From assembly GCA_025934375.1 (NCBI GenBank), contig JAICYD010000052.1, positions 1 to 44,300 on the forward strand: a stretch of DNA of 44,300 nt. The letters are read 5' to 3'. The DNA comes from Streptosporangiaceae bacterium. Its GTDB lineage: Bacteria; Actinomycetota; Actinomycetes; Streptosporangiales; Streptosporangiaceae. Numbering within the stretch: position 1 is the first letter of the stretch; each line of letters opens with the position of its first letter. The notes beneath the pieces were generated by a model. That model had not been told where the DNA came from and searched no databases. It saw nothing but the letters and a program-made list of their open reading frames with translations. The translations under genes were made by a program, and so were the position numbers. Shown in pieces: positions 14,948-22,842 of this stretch.

Positions 14948-16234
14948 TTAACCCCAGTCGATGGCCAGCCAGCTATGCGGCGTCCGAAACGCGAACTGGC
15001 TGGTCATCGGCCCCTTAGACGTCACCGGCTGCAGGGTGAAGCGGGCGGTCGCGCTCCGGTAGCCGAGGTGCCAGGCGCGGACCTGGGCGGCGACCTGCCG
15101 GGCCAGGCGGGCTCCGCCGGGGCCGTGCCCGATGACGCCGGCCTCCCGCCCTCCGTCCCCCTGGCGGAAGATGACGTAGGCCAGGCTGGCCCCGTCAAAG
15201 GTGGCCATCGTGCCCCCGGCGGGCATCGGGGCGACCAGCCCCGAGTCGATGGCCTGCTGGCGGGCGTTCATCCGCGACACGGCATTGGGCAGCGTGCACG
15301 CCAGCCACAAGAACACCCACTCGCTGGTTTCCGGGCCCAGCGTCACCCCGGTCCACACGCCCGTCCACGTCTGCGCCCGCCGCCCGCTGAGGGCGCCGGC
15401 CAGCGCGGCGGGGTCCGCGTCCTGGTCCTGGTGTACCGCGAGCATGACCGCGCCGTCGGGGGTCAGCGCGATGCTCGAGCCCGGATCGTCGGCCACCCCC
15501 CCGCGCAGCGGCATGAAGCTGCACATCTCGCTGGCCACGCTGCACCAGCGGTCGACCGCTGGCTTGTCTCGCTCGAAGGCGATCGACCTGGTGACACTGC
15601 CGCGCAGCCGGAGCGGGACGACCAGGCGGCCATCCGGGGCAACCTGGTCCAGCCAGGCCAGCGGCAGGTCCCACGCGCCGACGGTGGCGACGACCCGGTC
15701 ATAGGGCGCGCCGCCGGGATAGCCGAGCGCGCCGTCGGCTTGGACGACGCAGACATCGGGGAAGCCCGCGCCCGCCAGCGCGCCGCTCGCGCGGGCCACG
15801 AGGTCGGCGTCCACGTCCACGGTGGTCACGTGCCCATCGGGGCCCGCCAGGCGGGCGAGCAGCGCGGCGTTGTAACCCGTCCCCGCGCCGATCTCCAGGA
15901 TGCGCATTCCCGGCGCTATCTGGAGCTGCTCCAGCATCCGCGCGACCATGGACGGCTGGGAGGCGGAGCTGATCGGCACTGAGGAGCTGTCGCGCTTGGC
16001 GACCACGACGTCGTTGGCGTAGGCGCTCGGCAGCGGCGTTCCGGGCAGGAACAGGTGCCGCGGCACCGCCTGCAGGGCATCTTCCACGGCCTCGCTGCGC
16101 ACGGACCCGTCCGCGCGGAGCTGGTCAATGAGCAGTTGCCGGTGCCGTTGCGCCGCGAAATTGTCATCTTTGCCCTCTGGGGGCGCGGTGGACTCACTGT
16201 CCTGGCCGGCTACGGCGGGTCGTCCGGTCTCCAC
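14948..16234 (-). CDS. PCMT-like SAM-dependent methyltransferase (two-domain)
   Basis: The 428-residue protein has an N-terminal domain of the protein-L-isoaspartate O-methyltransferase type: VPRHLFLPG at about residue 58, SSASQPSMVARMLEQL, the SAM motif ILEIGAGTGYNAALLARL at about 111-128, and VTTVDVDADLV. The C-terminal 180 residues (DPGSSIALTPDGAVML..., ARLARQVAAQVRAWHLGYR) resemble the extension of actinobacterial methyltransferases described for FxLD lanthipeptide systems, but no lanthipeptide synthetase or FxLD precursor is near. The role could be repair of isoaspartate or modification of an unlinked peptide. Its 3' end is 9 bp from the convergent L31B gene. A NYN-like gene lies upstream on the same strand (10 bp gap), so the two may form an operon. 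Confidence 0.82.
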   Translation of the reverse strand: METGRPAVAGQDSESTAPPEGKDDNFAAQRHRQLLIDQLRADGSVRSEAVEDALQAVPRHLFLPGTPLPSAYANDVVVAKRDSSSVPISSASQPSMVARMLEQLQIAPGMRILEIGAGTGYNAALLARLAGPDGHVTTVDVDADLVARASGALAGAGFPDVCVVQADGALGYPGGAPYDRVVATVGAWDLPLAWLDQVAPDGRLVVPLRLRGSVTRSIAFERDKPAVDRWCSVASEMCSFMPLRGGVADDPGSSIALTPDGAVMLAVHQDQDADPAALAGALSGRRAQTWTGVWTGVTLGPETSEWVFLWLACTLPNAVSRMNARQQAIDSGLVAPMPAGGTMATFDGASLAYVIFRQGDGGREAGVIGHGPGGARLARQVAAQVRAWHLGYRSATARFTLQPVTSKGPMTSQFAFRTPHSWLAIDWG

Positions 16235-16243
16235 CCTTCGACG

Positions 16244-16744
16244 TTAGGCGGCCCGCGGTGGAGTGTCCAGGTAGACGACATCGCGGGCGGCGTGGGCCAG
16301 GCGCGGGGACAGGCTGCCCCAGCGGCTGACCACCGTGACCCAGACGCCGCCGTCGGACAGAGCCTGCGCGGCGTTGACGAACGTGCCGTCCCCCGAGCCG
16401 ATCACAATATGGCTGAACCGGGTGGCGACATCCTCATGCCAGATAACGTCAAGAAGCTCTAGGTCGGCGCCATCCGGGCCGGACCGGACCCGGTAGCGCG
16501 CGTGCGGCCAGCCAAGAGCCGCGTTCATGAACCCGAGATGGCTAGAGGCCATCACGACCTGGTCATCGACGCCAACTGACAAGGTCCTGGCGTACCGGTC
16601 CTGGACGTCCATCACCTGCAACAGGCTCGGGATCGCGGCACCAGCCAGGTTCTCGATATCGACTAGGTGCAACGTCCGCGCGGGAAACCGCCGCCTCGCG
16701 ACCACCAGCCGCCGGCCCTGCCGGGTCTTGACCGCCACAGGCAT
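16244..16744 (-). CDS. NYN/PIN-like domain protein
   Basis: ATG at 16744 follows GGAGG; the frame extends upstream but without a site. The 166-residue product has HLVDIENLAGAAIP near residue 28, with the acidic D-x-E-N motif of NYN (PIN-like) RNases. GFMNAALGWPHARYRVRSGPDGAD in the middle, then HIVIGSGDGTFVNAAQAL and GVWVTVVSRWGSLSPRLA complete the fold with the S-G-D-G acidic motif. NYN proteins cleave RNA or act as toxins in some contexts; the target is unknown. It is upstream of and close to the PCMT-like methyltransferase. Confidence 0.72.
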   Translation of the reverse strand: MPVAVKTRQGRRLVVARRRFPARTLHLVDIENLAGAAIPSLLQVMDVQDRYARTLSVGVDDQVVMASSHLGFMNAALGWPHARYRVRSGPDGADLELLDVIWHEDVATRFSHIVIGSGDGTFVNAAQALSDGGVWVTVVSRWGSLSPRLAHAARDVVYLDTPPRAA

Positions 16745-16811
16745 CACGCACCTCCTTCGCAAGGCCGCCCCCCAACGGCCTCCACGCCTCAAATCCATGC
16801 AAATGTCCCAT

Positions 16812-16829
16812 GGCTTCCTGAAGGAAGCC
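16812..16829. promoter_or_regulatory. 18-bp palindrome in the NYN/16915 divergent promoter region
   Basis: GGCTTCCT (16812-16819), two bases, AGGAAGCC (16822-16829): a perfect palindrome, 67 bp upstream of the NYN start and 85 bp upstream of the gene at 16915. A second weaker one, CACA...TGTG, follows near 16846-16860. On the right side TACAGT at 16903-16908 sits 6 bp before the GTG at 16915, which would make that mRNA leaderless. Confidence 0.5.
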
Positions 16830-16914
16830 TGTAAGGAAAATCACCACACGCCCTGTGTGTTACTCCATTCCCACCCCCCATGGACTTTGAACATGGAACA
16901 GCTACAGTGAGGGA

Positions 16915-17775
16915 GTGACACTACCCGTCGTCCGCGATGAGCTCATCGCGACGCTGGAGGAGGCCCTTGAGCTGCAGCAACGGCTCGTGGCGGCCGCGCG
17001 TGACCAAGGCGTCCCGGTCACTGACCTCGTCGCGCAGGCCACACTCCTGGAGCGGCTGGACGGCAAGCGCGACGAGCTGATCTGCCAATTGCGGCGCACC
17101 GCCAGCGCGGGGTTGCGGGCCCGCCGGCAGGGACCTCCGATCCGCGAGGTCGTGCTGACGACGCTGGGTCACCTGGGCTGGCCGCAGAACGCGGGGTTCC
17201 TTGAGGAGTACCTGTGGGCTGAGCGGCAACTGCAAGTCGACAGCCGGGCGTTCGCCTCGCTGCGGCGGGACGAGCGGCGATCATGGCAGCGGGTGCCGGG
17301 CAGCCGGCGTGCCTACATCGTCCCCGCGCTTAACGCCGATGGGTCGGCGAACCCGCGCTGGCTGACCAGCTCCGCCTGGCCACTGCAGCGGCGCGTGGTC
17401 GCCCCGGCGACCTCCGAGCGGTTGTTTGACCTGCAGAAGGTCCATTTCCTCGCCACGTCGGCGAGCAGTGCCATGACCTCGCTGGAGGCGTTGCTGTGGC
17501 AGTACGGCGCGCGGCTGCTGGGCCTCGCGCCGCCCCCGGTCAACGCCACGTCGCAGCGGCGCGCCCAGTGGCGGCGACGCGCCCGCGAGTGCGCCGCCGC
17601 CGAGATCAGGGAACTGCGCCGGGCTGATGACCCGCGCCGGGCCGAGATTGCGCGCGAGCTGGCTCCGCTTCCGGAGGCGGATCGTCTTTGGGGCCTGAGC
17701 CGGAGCGGGAGCCTGAACCGGAGCGCGAGCCTCAGCCGGAGTGGCGGCGCAGGAACGCCAGGGTCTGCGTGTTGA
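16915..17775 (+). CDS. Conserved-looking hypothetical protein
   Basis: 286 residues from GTG at 16915. The N-terminal 70 residues are a charged helical region (LIATLEEALELQQRLVAAARD, LLERLDGKRDELICQLRR) that may form a coiled coil. The middle (LRRDERRSWQRVPGSRRAYIVPAL, WLTSSAWPLQRRVVAP) and a helical LEALLWQYGARLLGL follow. The last 30 residues are Ser/Arg/Leu repeats (LSRSGSLNRSASLSRSGG). I do not recognise the family. The 3' end overlaps the convergent alpha/beta hydrolase gene by 44 bp. Because the tail repeat lies in the overlap and the two reading frames conflict there, the true end may be earlier. The order WGLSRSGS... could be low-information. Confidence 0.65.
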   Translation: MTLPVVRDELIATLEEALELQQRLVAAARDQGVPVTDLVAQATLLERLDGKRDELICQLRRTASAGLRARRQGPPIREVVLTTLGHLGWPQNAGFLEEYLWAERQLQVDSRAFASLRRDERRSWQRVPGSRRAYIVPALNADGSANPRWLTSSAWPLQRRVVAPATSERLFDLQKVHFLATSASSAMTSLEALLWQYGARLLGLAPPPVNATSQRRAQWRRRARECAAAEIRELRRADDPRRAEIARELAPLPEADRLWGLSRSGSLNRSASLSRSGGAGTPGSAC

Positions 17776-18538
17776 ACGCCTCAACGTTCTCGTAGATCGG
17801 GGCGTGCGCGCAGTCCTCGAAGATCAACAGCTCGGCGCCCTTGATTCCATCGGTGAGCGGCGCGGCGAAGCGGGGAGAGGTCACCGCGTCGTGCCGGCCG
17901 AAGGTCACCTGGGTCGGCGCCTGGATCAGCTCCAGCCGCGCGGCGGCATCATGGCCGATGACGGCGCCCGACTGACGCAGGAACGCGTCGACGGCAGGCA
18001 TTGGCCGGCCGCGGACGAAGTCGGCAAGGGCGTCGATGTAGTCGGGCTTGGCGGCGTACAACTCGGGCGTGAAGCACCAGGGAAAGATGCCCTTGATAAC
18101 CATCTCGGTCACGCTGCCAAGGCCCTGCGCCATGACTTGCCAGCCTTCGACGACGGTCTTGAGGTAGTGGTCGGTCGCGGGCCACGGGCTGTGCAGGGAC
18201 AGTGACTTCACCCGTTCCGGGTACTTGGCGGCCAGCCACATCCCGGTGGCGGCGCCGAGGGACAGCCCGGACACGTGGGCGCGATCGATCCCGGCCGCCT
18301 GCATGAACGCCGCCACGTCGTCGGCGAGCAACTCGGTTGTATAGGCGCCTTCGGGCTTACTCGTCAGCCCGGCGCCGCGCAGGTCAACGGTGAAGCACGT
18401 GAACTGCTTGGCGTACTCGGCGACCTGGAACGCGTAGCACGCCTGGTCAGCCGCCAGGTACGGGATGAGGACAAGCGGCTCCCCGGCGCCGGTGACCTCA
18501 TAGTTGATCTCAATGCCGTTGGCCGAAACGATGGGCAT
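17732..18538 (-). CDS. Alpha/beta hydrolase
   Basis: ATG at 18538 (MPIVSANGIEINYEVTG) follows GGGGAGG and gives 268 residues. The fold markers are VTGAGEPLVLIPYL (oxyanion region), FTVDLRGAGLTSKP, the nucleophile elbow VSGLSLGAATG (catalytic Ser in GLSLG), the acid in FGRHDAVT and the His in EDCAHAPI. The strands and cap suggest an esterase or hydrolase of the common single-domain kind; the substrate is not evident. The stop overlaps the convergent gene ending at 17775. It precedes the fxs region but shows no link to it. Confidence 0.9.
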   Translation of the reverse strand: MPIVSANGIEINYEVTGAGEPLVLIPYLAADQACYAFQVAEYAKQFTCFTVDLRGAGLTSKPEGAYTTELLADDVAAFMQAAGIDRAHVSGLSLGAATGMWLAAKYPERVKSLSLHSPWPATDHYLKTVVEGWQVMAQGLGSVTEMVIKGIFPWCFTPELYAAKPDYIDALADFVRGRPMPAVDAFLRQSGAVIGHDAAARLELIQAPTQVTFGRHDAVTSPRFAAPLTDGIKGAELLIFEDCAHAPIYENVEAFNTQTLAFLRRHSG

Positions 18539-18612
18539 CGTCGCCTCCCCGGTTGTGGCGGCTCCGTCGCCGCCCTCCAAGACACGATCGTGCCGCATCG
18601 AGCCCGGTCCCG

Positions 18613-19953
18613 CTACGGCGCCGACCGAGTTTCACTTCCCAAGGCCGACCCCTTCACCAGTTGCCGCCACAACCTGGGGTCTACCAGAGACAAGCACGCC
18701 ATGAACACCACGATGGCAAACAGCCTGAGTATGGCGCCACGAACGTTGTGGTTCTGGATCACGGCCCCGCCGATCAAGGGTCCCAGGGCGCACGCGCCAA
18801 TCGCTAGCGCCTGGCCAATGCTGGTCACCCTGGCCAGCATCCAGTTAGGAACGGTCTTGACGAGGTAAGCACCGAATTCTATATTGCCGATCGCCCCAGT
18901 ACAACTGAGGACTATCATCGCCGCTGCCATGCCCGCAACCGATCCCCCGAACAGCGCGAGAGCGAAGATCGCAAAACTCCATATACCTAGCTGAATCTGC
19001 AGCCAGTAGCTCCTCGCTAGACCAGGCAGGCGTTTCGCGAAAATCGACCCAAGTGCGCCACCCACGCCAGAAGCGGCGAGAACTACGCCAATCGGGAGTG
19101 ACGACAGGTCTCGATTATGAGCCTCAGCCAGGAAAAGCATTATCAGAGCCTGCGCGATCAGCGTAGTCCCGGCCATCAGCATAACGGTTATCCCCGCGTG
19201 CTTGTCGCTAATCAGCCTTCGGAGGCCGGCGACGAACTCACCTTTGAAATCACGCCGACGCGACTCATCAGGTGGCGGCTCAAGGGGCACCCTATTGTTC
19301 CGAAGCAGAGAAAGACCGCCCACCGAACAGGCGAATGAAATGGCGTCGGCAAGGAATGGCAGGCCATGGCTCAACTGGAAGAGGAATGGCCCGATTGGCC
19401 GCCCGGCCACGACAACGGCATGCGCCCTGACCTCCATGTAGCCCTGCGCCGACGAAATCTTATCGTTTTCGACCAGTCGACTCAGGTAGCTCCGGTCGGC
19501 GAGCACGGAGAATACTTCAAGGATTTCCTCGGCAATCATGGCGAATATGAGGAGTGCCATGCTCGGCCGTCCTTCGAAAAACAGCAACGCGAAAACACAT
19601 GCGATAGTAATTCCTCGCAACAGCTCACTGAAGAGCATGACCTTCCATTGATCCCACCGATCAACGAGCACGCCAGCAGGGATGTAGGCGAACATGGCCG
19701 GCACGATCCCGGCGAAAGAGACCACTCCCGCCATAAGCGGCGATCCGCTCATGTTCAAGACGAGCATCGGGAACGCCACTGTTGAGATGCGACTGCCGAG
19801 CATCGATATAGATGACCCTGTCATCAGGATACCGAACTGCCGCCGTTCCAGGTATTTTTTGGCGTCGGCGAGGCGCGAACCCAGAAGATTTCCCGCACCC
19901 GAGGCCTCTAGCCCCCCGGCCTCTCGCGCCTGATCGGCGGTTTCCTGGCGCAT
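18613..19953 (-). CDS. MFS transporter, candidate exporter of the fxs region
   Basis: 446 residues with a hydrophilic N-terminus (about 40) and about 12 predicted transmembrane helices: ILMTGSSISMLGSRISTVAF (helix 1), then the A-loop motif GVLVDRWDQWKVM, a cytoplasmic loop PPPDESRRRDFKGEFVAGLRR between the two halves, and the second half up to AIVVFMACLSLVDP. The arrangement and the motif DRWDQWK match the drug-efflux MFS group related to MefA/tetracycline-type exporters. The gene is more AT-rich than its surroundings (for example around 19440-19660). It is divergent from fxsB with 375 bp between them. Export of a modified peptide is a reasonable guess, not proven. Confidence 0.85.
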   Translation of the reverse strand: MRQETADQAREAGGLEASGAGNLLGSRLADAKKYLERRQFGILMTGSSISMLGSRISTVAFPMLVLNMSGSPLMAGVVSFAGIVPAMFAYIPAGVLVDRWDQWKVMLFSELLRGITIACVFALLFFEGRPSMALLIFAMIAEEILEVFSVLADRSYLSRLVENDKISSAQGYMEVRAHAVVVAGRPIGPFLFQLSHGLPFLADAISFACSVGGLSLLRNNRVPLEPPPDESRRRDFKGEFVAGLRRLISDKHAGITVMLMAGTTLIAQALIMLFLAEAHNRDLSSLPIGVVLAASGVGGALGSIFAKRLPGLARSYWLQIQLGIWSFAIFALALFGGSVAGMAAAMIVLSCTGAIGNIEFGAYLVKTVPNWMLARVTSIGQALAIGACALGPLIGGAVIQNHNVRGAILRLFAIVVFMACLSLVDPRLWRQLVKGSALGSETRSAP

Positions 19954-20328
19954 CGAAAGGATGAACCCCTAGCTCGTCCGGCATCGTTCCGTGCCGCGGG
20001 GTGAAACGTCCCGCAATCAACCAATTTACCTGTGAAGTCTTGCCGGGGCCCAACGCTACCACAATCGGCCGCGCATGCCCGATGAGTCCCCATTCGACCA
20101 GTTGCCCGGGCGGCCTCTGGTGGTTGCCTGGGACATGTGTAACTACTGAGATTCCCCAGAACGGTAACTCTACGCTATCACGCGAGCACGTTACGCACCT
20201 CGGGGGTTGACGCCTCCTAGTGCCGCACTGCGGCTAGTGCGACACCATGTCATGGATGGAGCCGACGGGCTTATTGTGCATAACCTCGCGATAGTCCCAG
20301 GCGCACTATATATGATTTAATTCAGCTT
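19954..20328. promoter_or_regulatory. Divergent intergenic region between MFS and fxsB; fxsB promoter
   Basis: 375 bp without a supported gene. Near the right end is TATATATGAT (20307-20316) followed by TTTAATTCAG; with TATGAT at 20311-20316 as -10, transcription would start near 20323, 6 bases before the fxsB ATG, so fxsB is nearly leaderless. No good -35 is visible. A direct repeat CTAGTGC (near 20218 and 20234) flanks a small GCCGC...GCGGC hairpin. The composition is lower in GC than the flanks. Confidence 0.5.
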
Positions 20329-21540
20329 ATGAGGCATCAGGAAGGGCGTGAATGGCCGGCCAGCCTTGACGTTTCCGCCTTGCGAGCGAGCGGGTGGGAG
20401 CCGCTCCCGTTCCATGAGTTCATCGTCAAGATCCACAGCAGATGCGATCTATCTTGCGATTACTGCTACATGTACGAAATGGCGGACCAGTCCTGGCGCG
20501 ACCAGCCTCGCTCGATGTCGGCGGAAACGGCCGATTTGACCGCCTCCCGGATTGGAGAGCATGCTCAGTCTCACAATCTGAACCGCGTTACCCTGATACT
20601 CCACGGCGGCGAACCGCTGCTCGCCGGACGCGAGCTGATCTCCCGGCTTGTCACCGCTACCCGATTGGCCGTCGGCCCAGCGATCACAGTGGACGCCAGT
20701 GTCCAGACCAACGGCGTGGGTCTTAGCGATAGGTACCTGAGCCTCTTCGACGAACTTGATATCCGGATCGGGGTCAGCATCGACGGAGACCCCGGCGCCC
20801 ATGACCGGCACCGCCGGTTCGCAAGCGGCCGGGGAAGCCATGCCTCAGTGGTGGCCGCATTGAGGCGACTGCAGCGCTTTCCGCACCTATACAGTGGACT
20901 CCTCTGCACCATTGACCTGCGCAATGATCCTGTCGCTACGTATGAGGCCCTCGCCGACTTCGGTCCGCCACGGATCGACTTCCTGCTACCCCATGGCACC
21001 TGGGCGCGGCCACCGCCGGGACGGACGTCCGACGCGAAGGCCACACCGTACGCGAACTGGCTGATCGCGATATTCGAGCACTGGTATCCGAGACCGCGAA
21101 CTCGGATCCGGATGTTTGAGGAGATCATGCAACTGCTTCTCGGTGGGGCCGCTAACTCCGAGGTGGTTGGCTTGGCTCCAGCCAGGATGGTGGTCATTGA
21201 GACTGACGGGTCGATCGAGCAAGAAGATACTCTCAAAATCGCTTTCGATGGAGCCCCCGCGACTGGCCTGCACCTGATCCGCGCTCCGCTGGATGCTGCA
21301 TTGGAACTGCCCCAGATCGCCGCCCGCCAGATCGGAGCGCGGGGGCTGTCCGGGGAGTGCCGAGTGTGCCGCATCCACCAGGTCTGCGGTGGAGGCCTCT
21401 ACTCGCACCGGTATCGCGAAGGCACCGGGTTCGCGAACCCTTCGGTGTACTGCCCCGACCTTATGGCCCTCATCGGCCACATCCGGAGCCGGCTGGCCAC
21501 CGACATCCGCTCCCTGCCGCGTAGGAGGGCTACTGGATGA
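20329..21540 (+). CDS. fxsB: FxsB-family radical SAM/SPASM enzyme (cyclophane-forming type)
   Basis: 403 residues. The radical SAM motif CDLSCDYC gives Cys39, Cys43 and Cys46; CYMYEMADQSWRDQPRSMS, LILHGGEPLLAGRELI, VQTNGVGLSDRYL, RIGVSIDGDPGAHDRHRRF, LYSGLLCTIDLRNDPVATYE and VVIETDGSIEQEDTLK match FxsB of the FxSxx-COOH systems nearly box for box. The C-terminal CRVCRIHQVCGGGLYSHRY with NPSVYCPDL supplies the cysteines of an auxiliary cluster (SPASM-like). Known FxsB-type enzymes join an aromatic ring to the beta carbon of the residue two positions on (three-residue cyclophane). The ATG is at 20329; the stop overlaps the next gene in ATGA. Substrate: most likely FxsA at 25698. Confidence 0.92.
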   Translation: MRHQEGREWPASLDVSALRASGWEPLPFHEFIVKIHSRCDLSCDYCYMYEMADQSWRDQPRSMSAETADLTASRIGEHAQSHNLNRVTLILHGGEPLLAGRELISRLVTATRLAVGPAITVDASVQTNGVGLSDRYLSLFDELDIRIGVSIDGDPGAHDRHRRFASGRGSHASVVAALRRLQRFPHLYSGLLCTIDLRNDPVATYEALADFGPPRIDFLLPHGTWARPPPGRTSDAKATPYANWLIAIFEHWYPRPRTRIRMFEEIMQLLLGGAANSEVVGLAPARMVVIETDGSIEQEDTLKIAFDGAPATGLHLIRAPLDAALELPQIAARQIGARGLSGECRVCRIHQVCGGGLYSHRYREGTGFANPSVYCPDLMALIGHIRSRLATDIRSLPRRRATG

Positions 21541-22823
21541 GCATCAAGCACCACGGCATGCCGCGTGATCTGTTCGAGGCACTCGCACGCGGCGGTGGCG
21601 GCGTCGATGCCGCACTCCACCTCGTGGCGGCACAGCACAGCAAGCACGTAATCCTGGTCGCCGCCGTGAGTAAGGCAGCGCAGCCGGCGCGACGTCCCGA
21701 TGACCGGCTCGCAGTGGCCGGCCATCACCTGCTCGCGAAGGTGGAAAAACAGGATCCAGCAGCGGCGCGATATGTCATCAGCTACCCGTCTGTAGGCGCC
21801 TGGGCGCTGCACGCTCTCCACGGAGACCAGGCACCGGCGAGCGCGTTTCCTAGCGGGCTAGCCAACGTCGCGGCGGCCGCCGCCATCAGGGCCGGGATCG
21901 ACGCGGAGATCGAGGTCCCCGTAACCAACGGCACGGTAGCCCTCCCTTCGCTAGGCGTGGCCGACGCCGAGGGGCCCACGGCCCTGATCCGGACCGAATC
22001 CCCAAAGATCCGCTCCGGTCGCCTCGAGGTGGCGGTAGGGGCTGGCTCGCCCGGATGGCAGGAGATCCGGTCCGCACAGGCAGGGGCGCTCCAAGTGCTC
22101 GTTGATGACCTGGATCCCTTCCGGATGCCCGCGACGGACGGTGAGCCGATGCCAAGGCTGACTCAACCGCAATTCGCGGCCATGACCGCGACTCTGCAGG
22201 ACGCGTGGCTCGTCCTGGACGCGGCCAGTGCCGCCGAGATCGCCGCGCTGGTGCGGGTGATCGTCCCGTACCAGGCGCCTGACAAGGGCCACGTCAGCAC
22301 GAGTTCCCCCGAGACGTTCGGCACGGTGGCGATGTCGCGCCAGCCCGACCCATACACGTGCGCCGAAACTCTTGTCCATGAGGCTCAGCACCTCAAACTC
22401 TGCGCCTTGCTTGACCTTGTCACCATCACAAGGCCAGACGATGGGCGAACGTACTACGCGCCATGGCGCGACGATCCCCGCCCCGCCCGTGGCCTCCTCC
22501 AGGGCGCGTACGCGTATCTCGGCGTTGCTGGCTTCTGGCGCTTCCAGCGCGAGGCCGCCGCAGACTCCACGGTCAGGTTGCGCGCGGAAAAGGAGTTCGC
22601 CAGATGGCGTATCGGCGCCTGGCGAGTGGCAGAGACGCTGCTCGCCAGCGGGCAACTCAACTCCATCGGCCAAGACTTCGTCGGGCAGATGGCGCGCGTT
22701 CTAGCCGACTGGTGCCGTGAGCCGGTCCCCAGCGAGGCCCTCGCCGACGCTCGGCGAAAGGCTGACGAACATCAGGCTCGCTGGCGCGCCGCGCACGGAG
22801 ACCTCCCCCCGTGGCCGCCATAG
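21537..22823 (+). CDS. HExxH-domain protein, peptide beta-hydroxylase type (fxs partner)
   Basis: 428 residues; start ATG at 21537 overlaps the fxsB stop (ATGA). The zinc/iron-binding HEAQH motif lies at residues 281-285 (ETLVHEAQHLKLCALLDL), followed by YYAPWRDDPRPARGLLQGAYAYLGVAGFW, which matches the HExxH motif domain found beside or fused to FxsB. The N-terminal 250 residues (ALHLVAAQHSKHVILVA, SYPSVGAWALHAL, LPSLGVADAEG) are the usual family partner region. The motif looks like a metalloprotease, but members of this family have been described as alpha-ketoglutarate-dependent peptide hydroxylases. In several genomes the two are one fused polypeptide; here they are separate and coupled. 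The substrate is probably FxsA. Confidence 0.88.
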   Translation: MSIKHHGMPRDLFEALARGGGGVDAALHLVAAQHSKHVILVAAVSKAAQPARRPDDRLAVAGHHLLAKVEKQDPAAARYVISYPSVGAWALHALHGDQAPASAFPSGLANVAAAAAIRAGIDAEIEVPVTNGTVALPSLGVADAEGPTALIRTESPKIRSGRLEVAVGAGSPGWQEIRSAQAGALQVLVDDLDPFRMPATDGEPMPRLTQPQFAAMTATLQDAWLVLDAASAAEIAALVRVIVPYQAPDKGHVSTSSPETFGTVAMSRQPDPYTCAETLVHEAQHLKLCALLDLVTITRPDDGRTYYAPWRDDPRPARGLLQGAYAYLGVAGFWRFQREAAADSTVRLRAEKEFARWRIGAWRVAETLLASGQLNSIGQDFVGQMARVLADWCREPVPSEALADARRKADEHQARWRAAHGDLPPWPP

Positions 22824-22842
22824 GTGATCCTCGACAGCCAAC

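Noticed and set aside
14948..16234. FxLD lanthipeptide cluster
   Set aside because: Only the methyltransferase type is reminiscent; no LanB/LanC-like gene or FxLD precursor is nearby.
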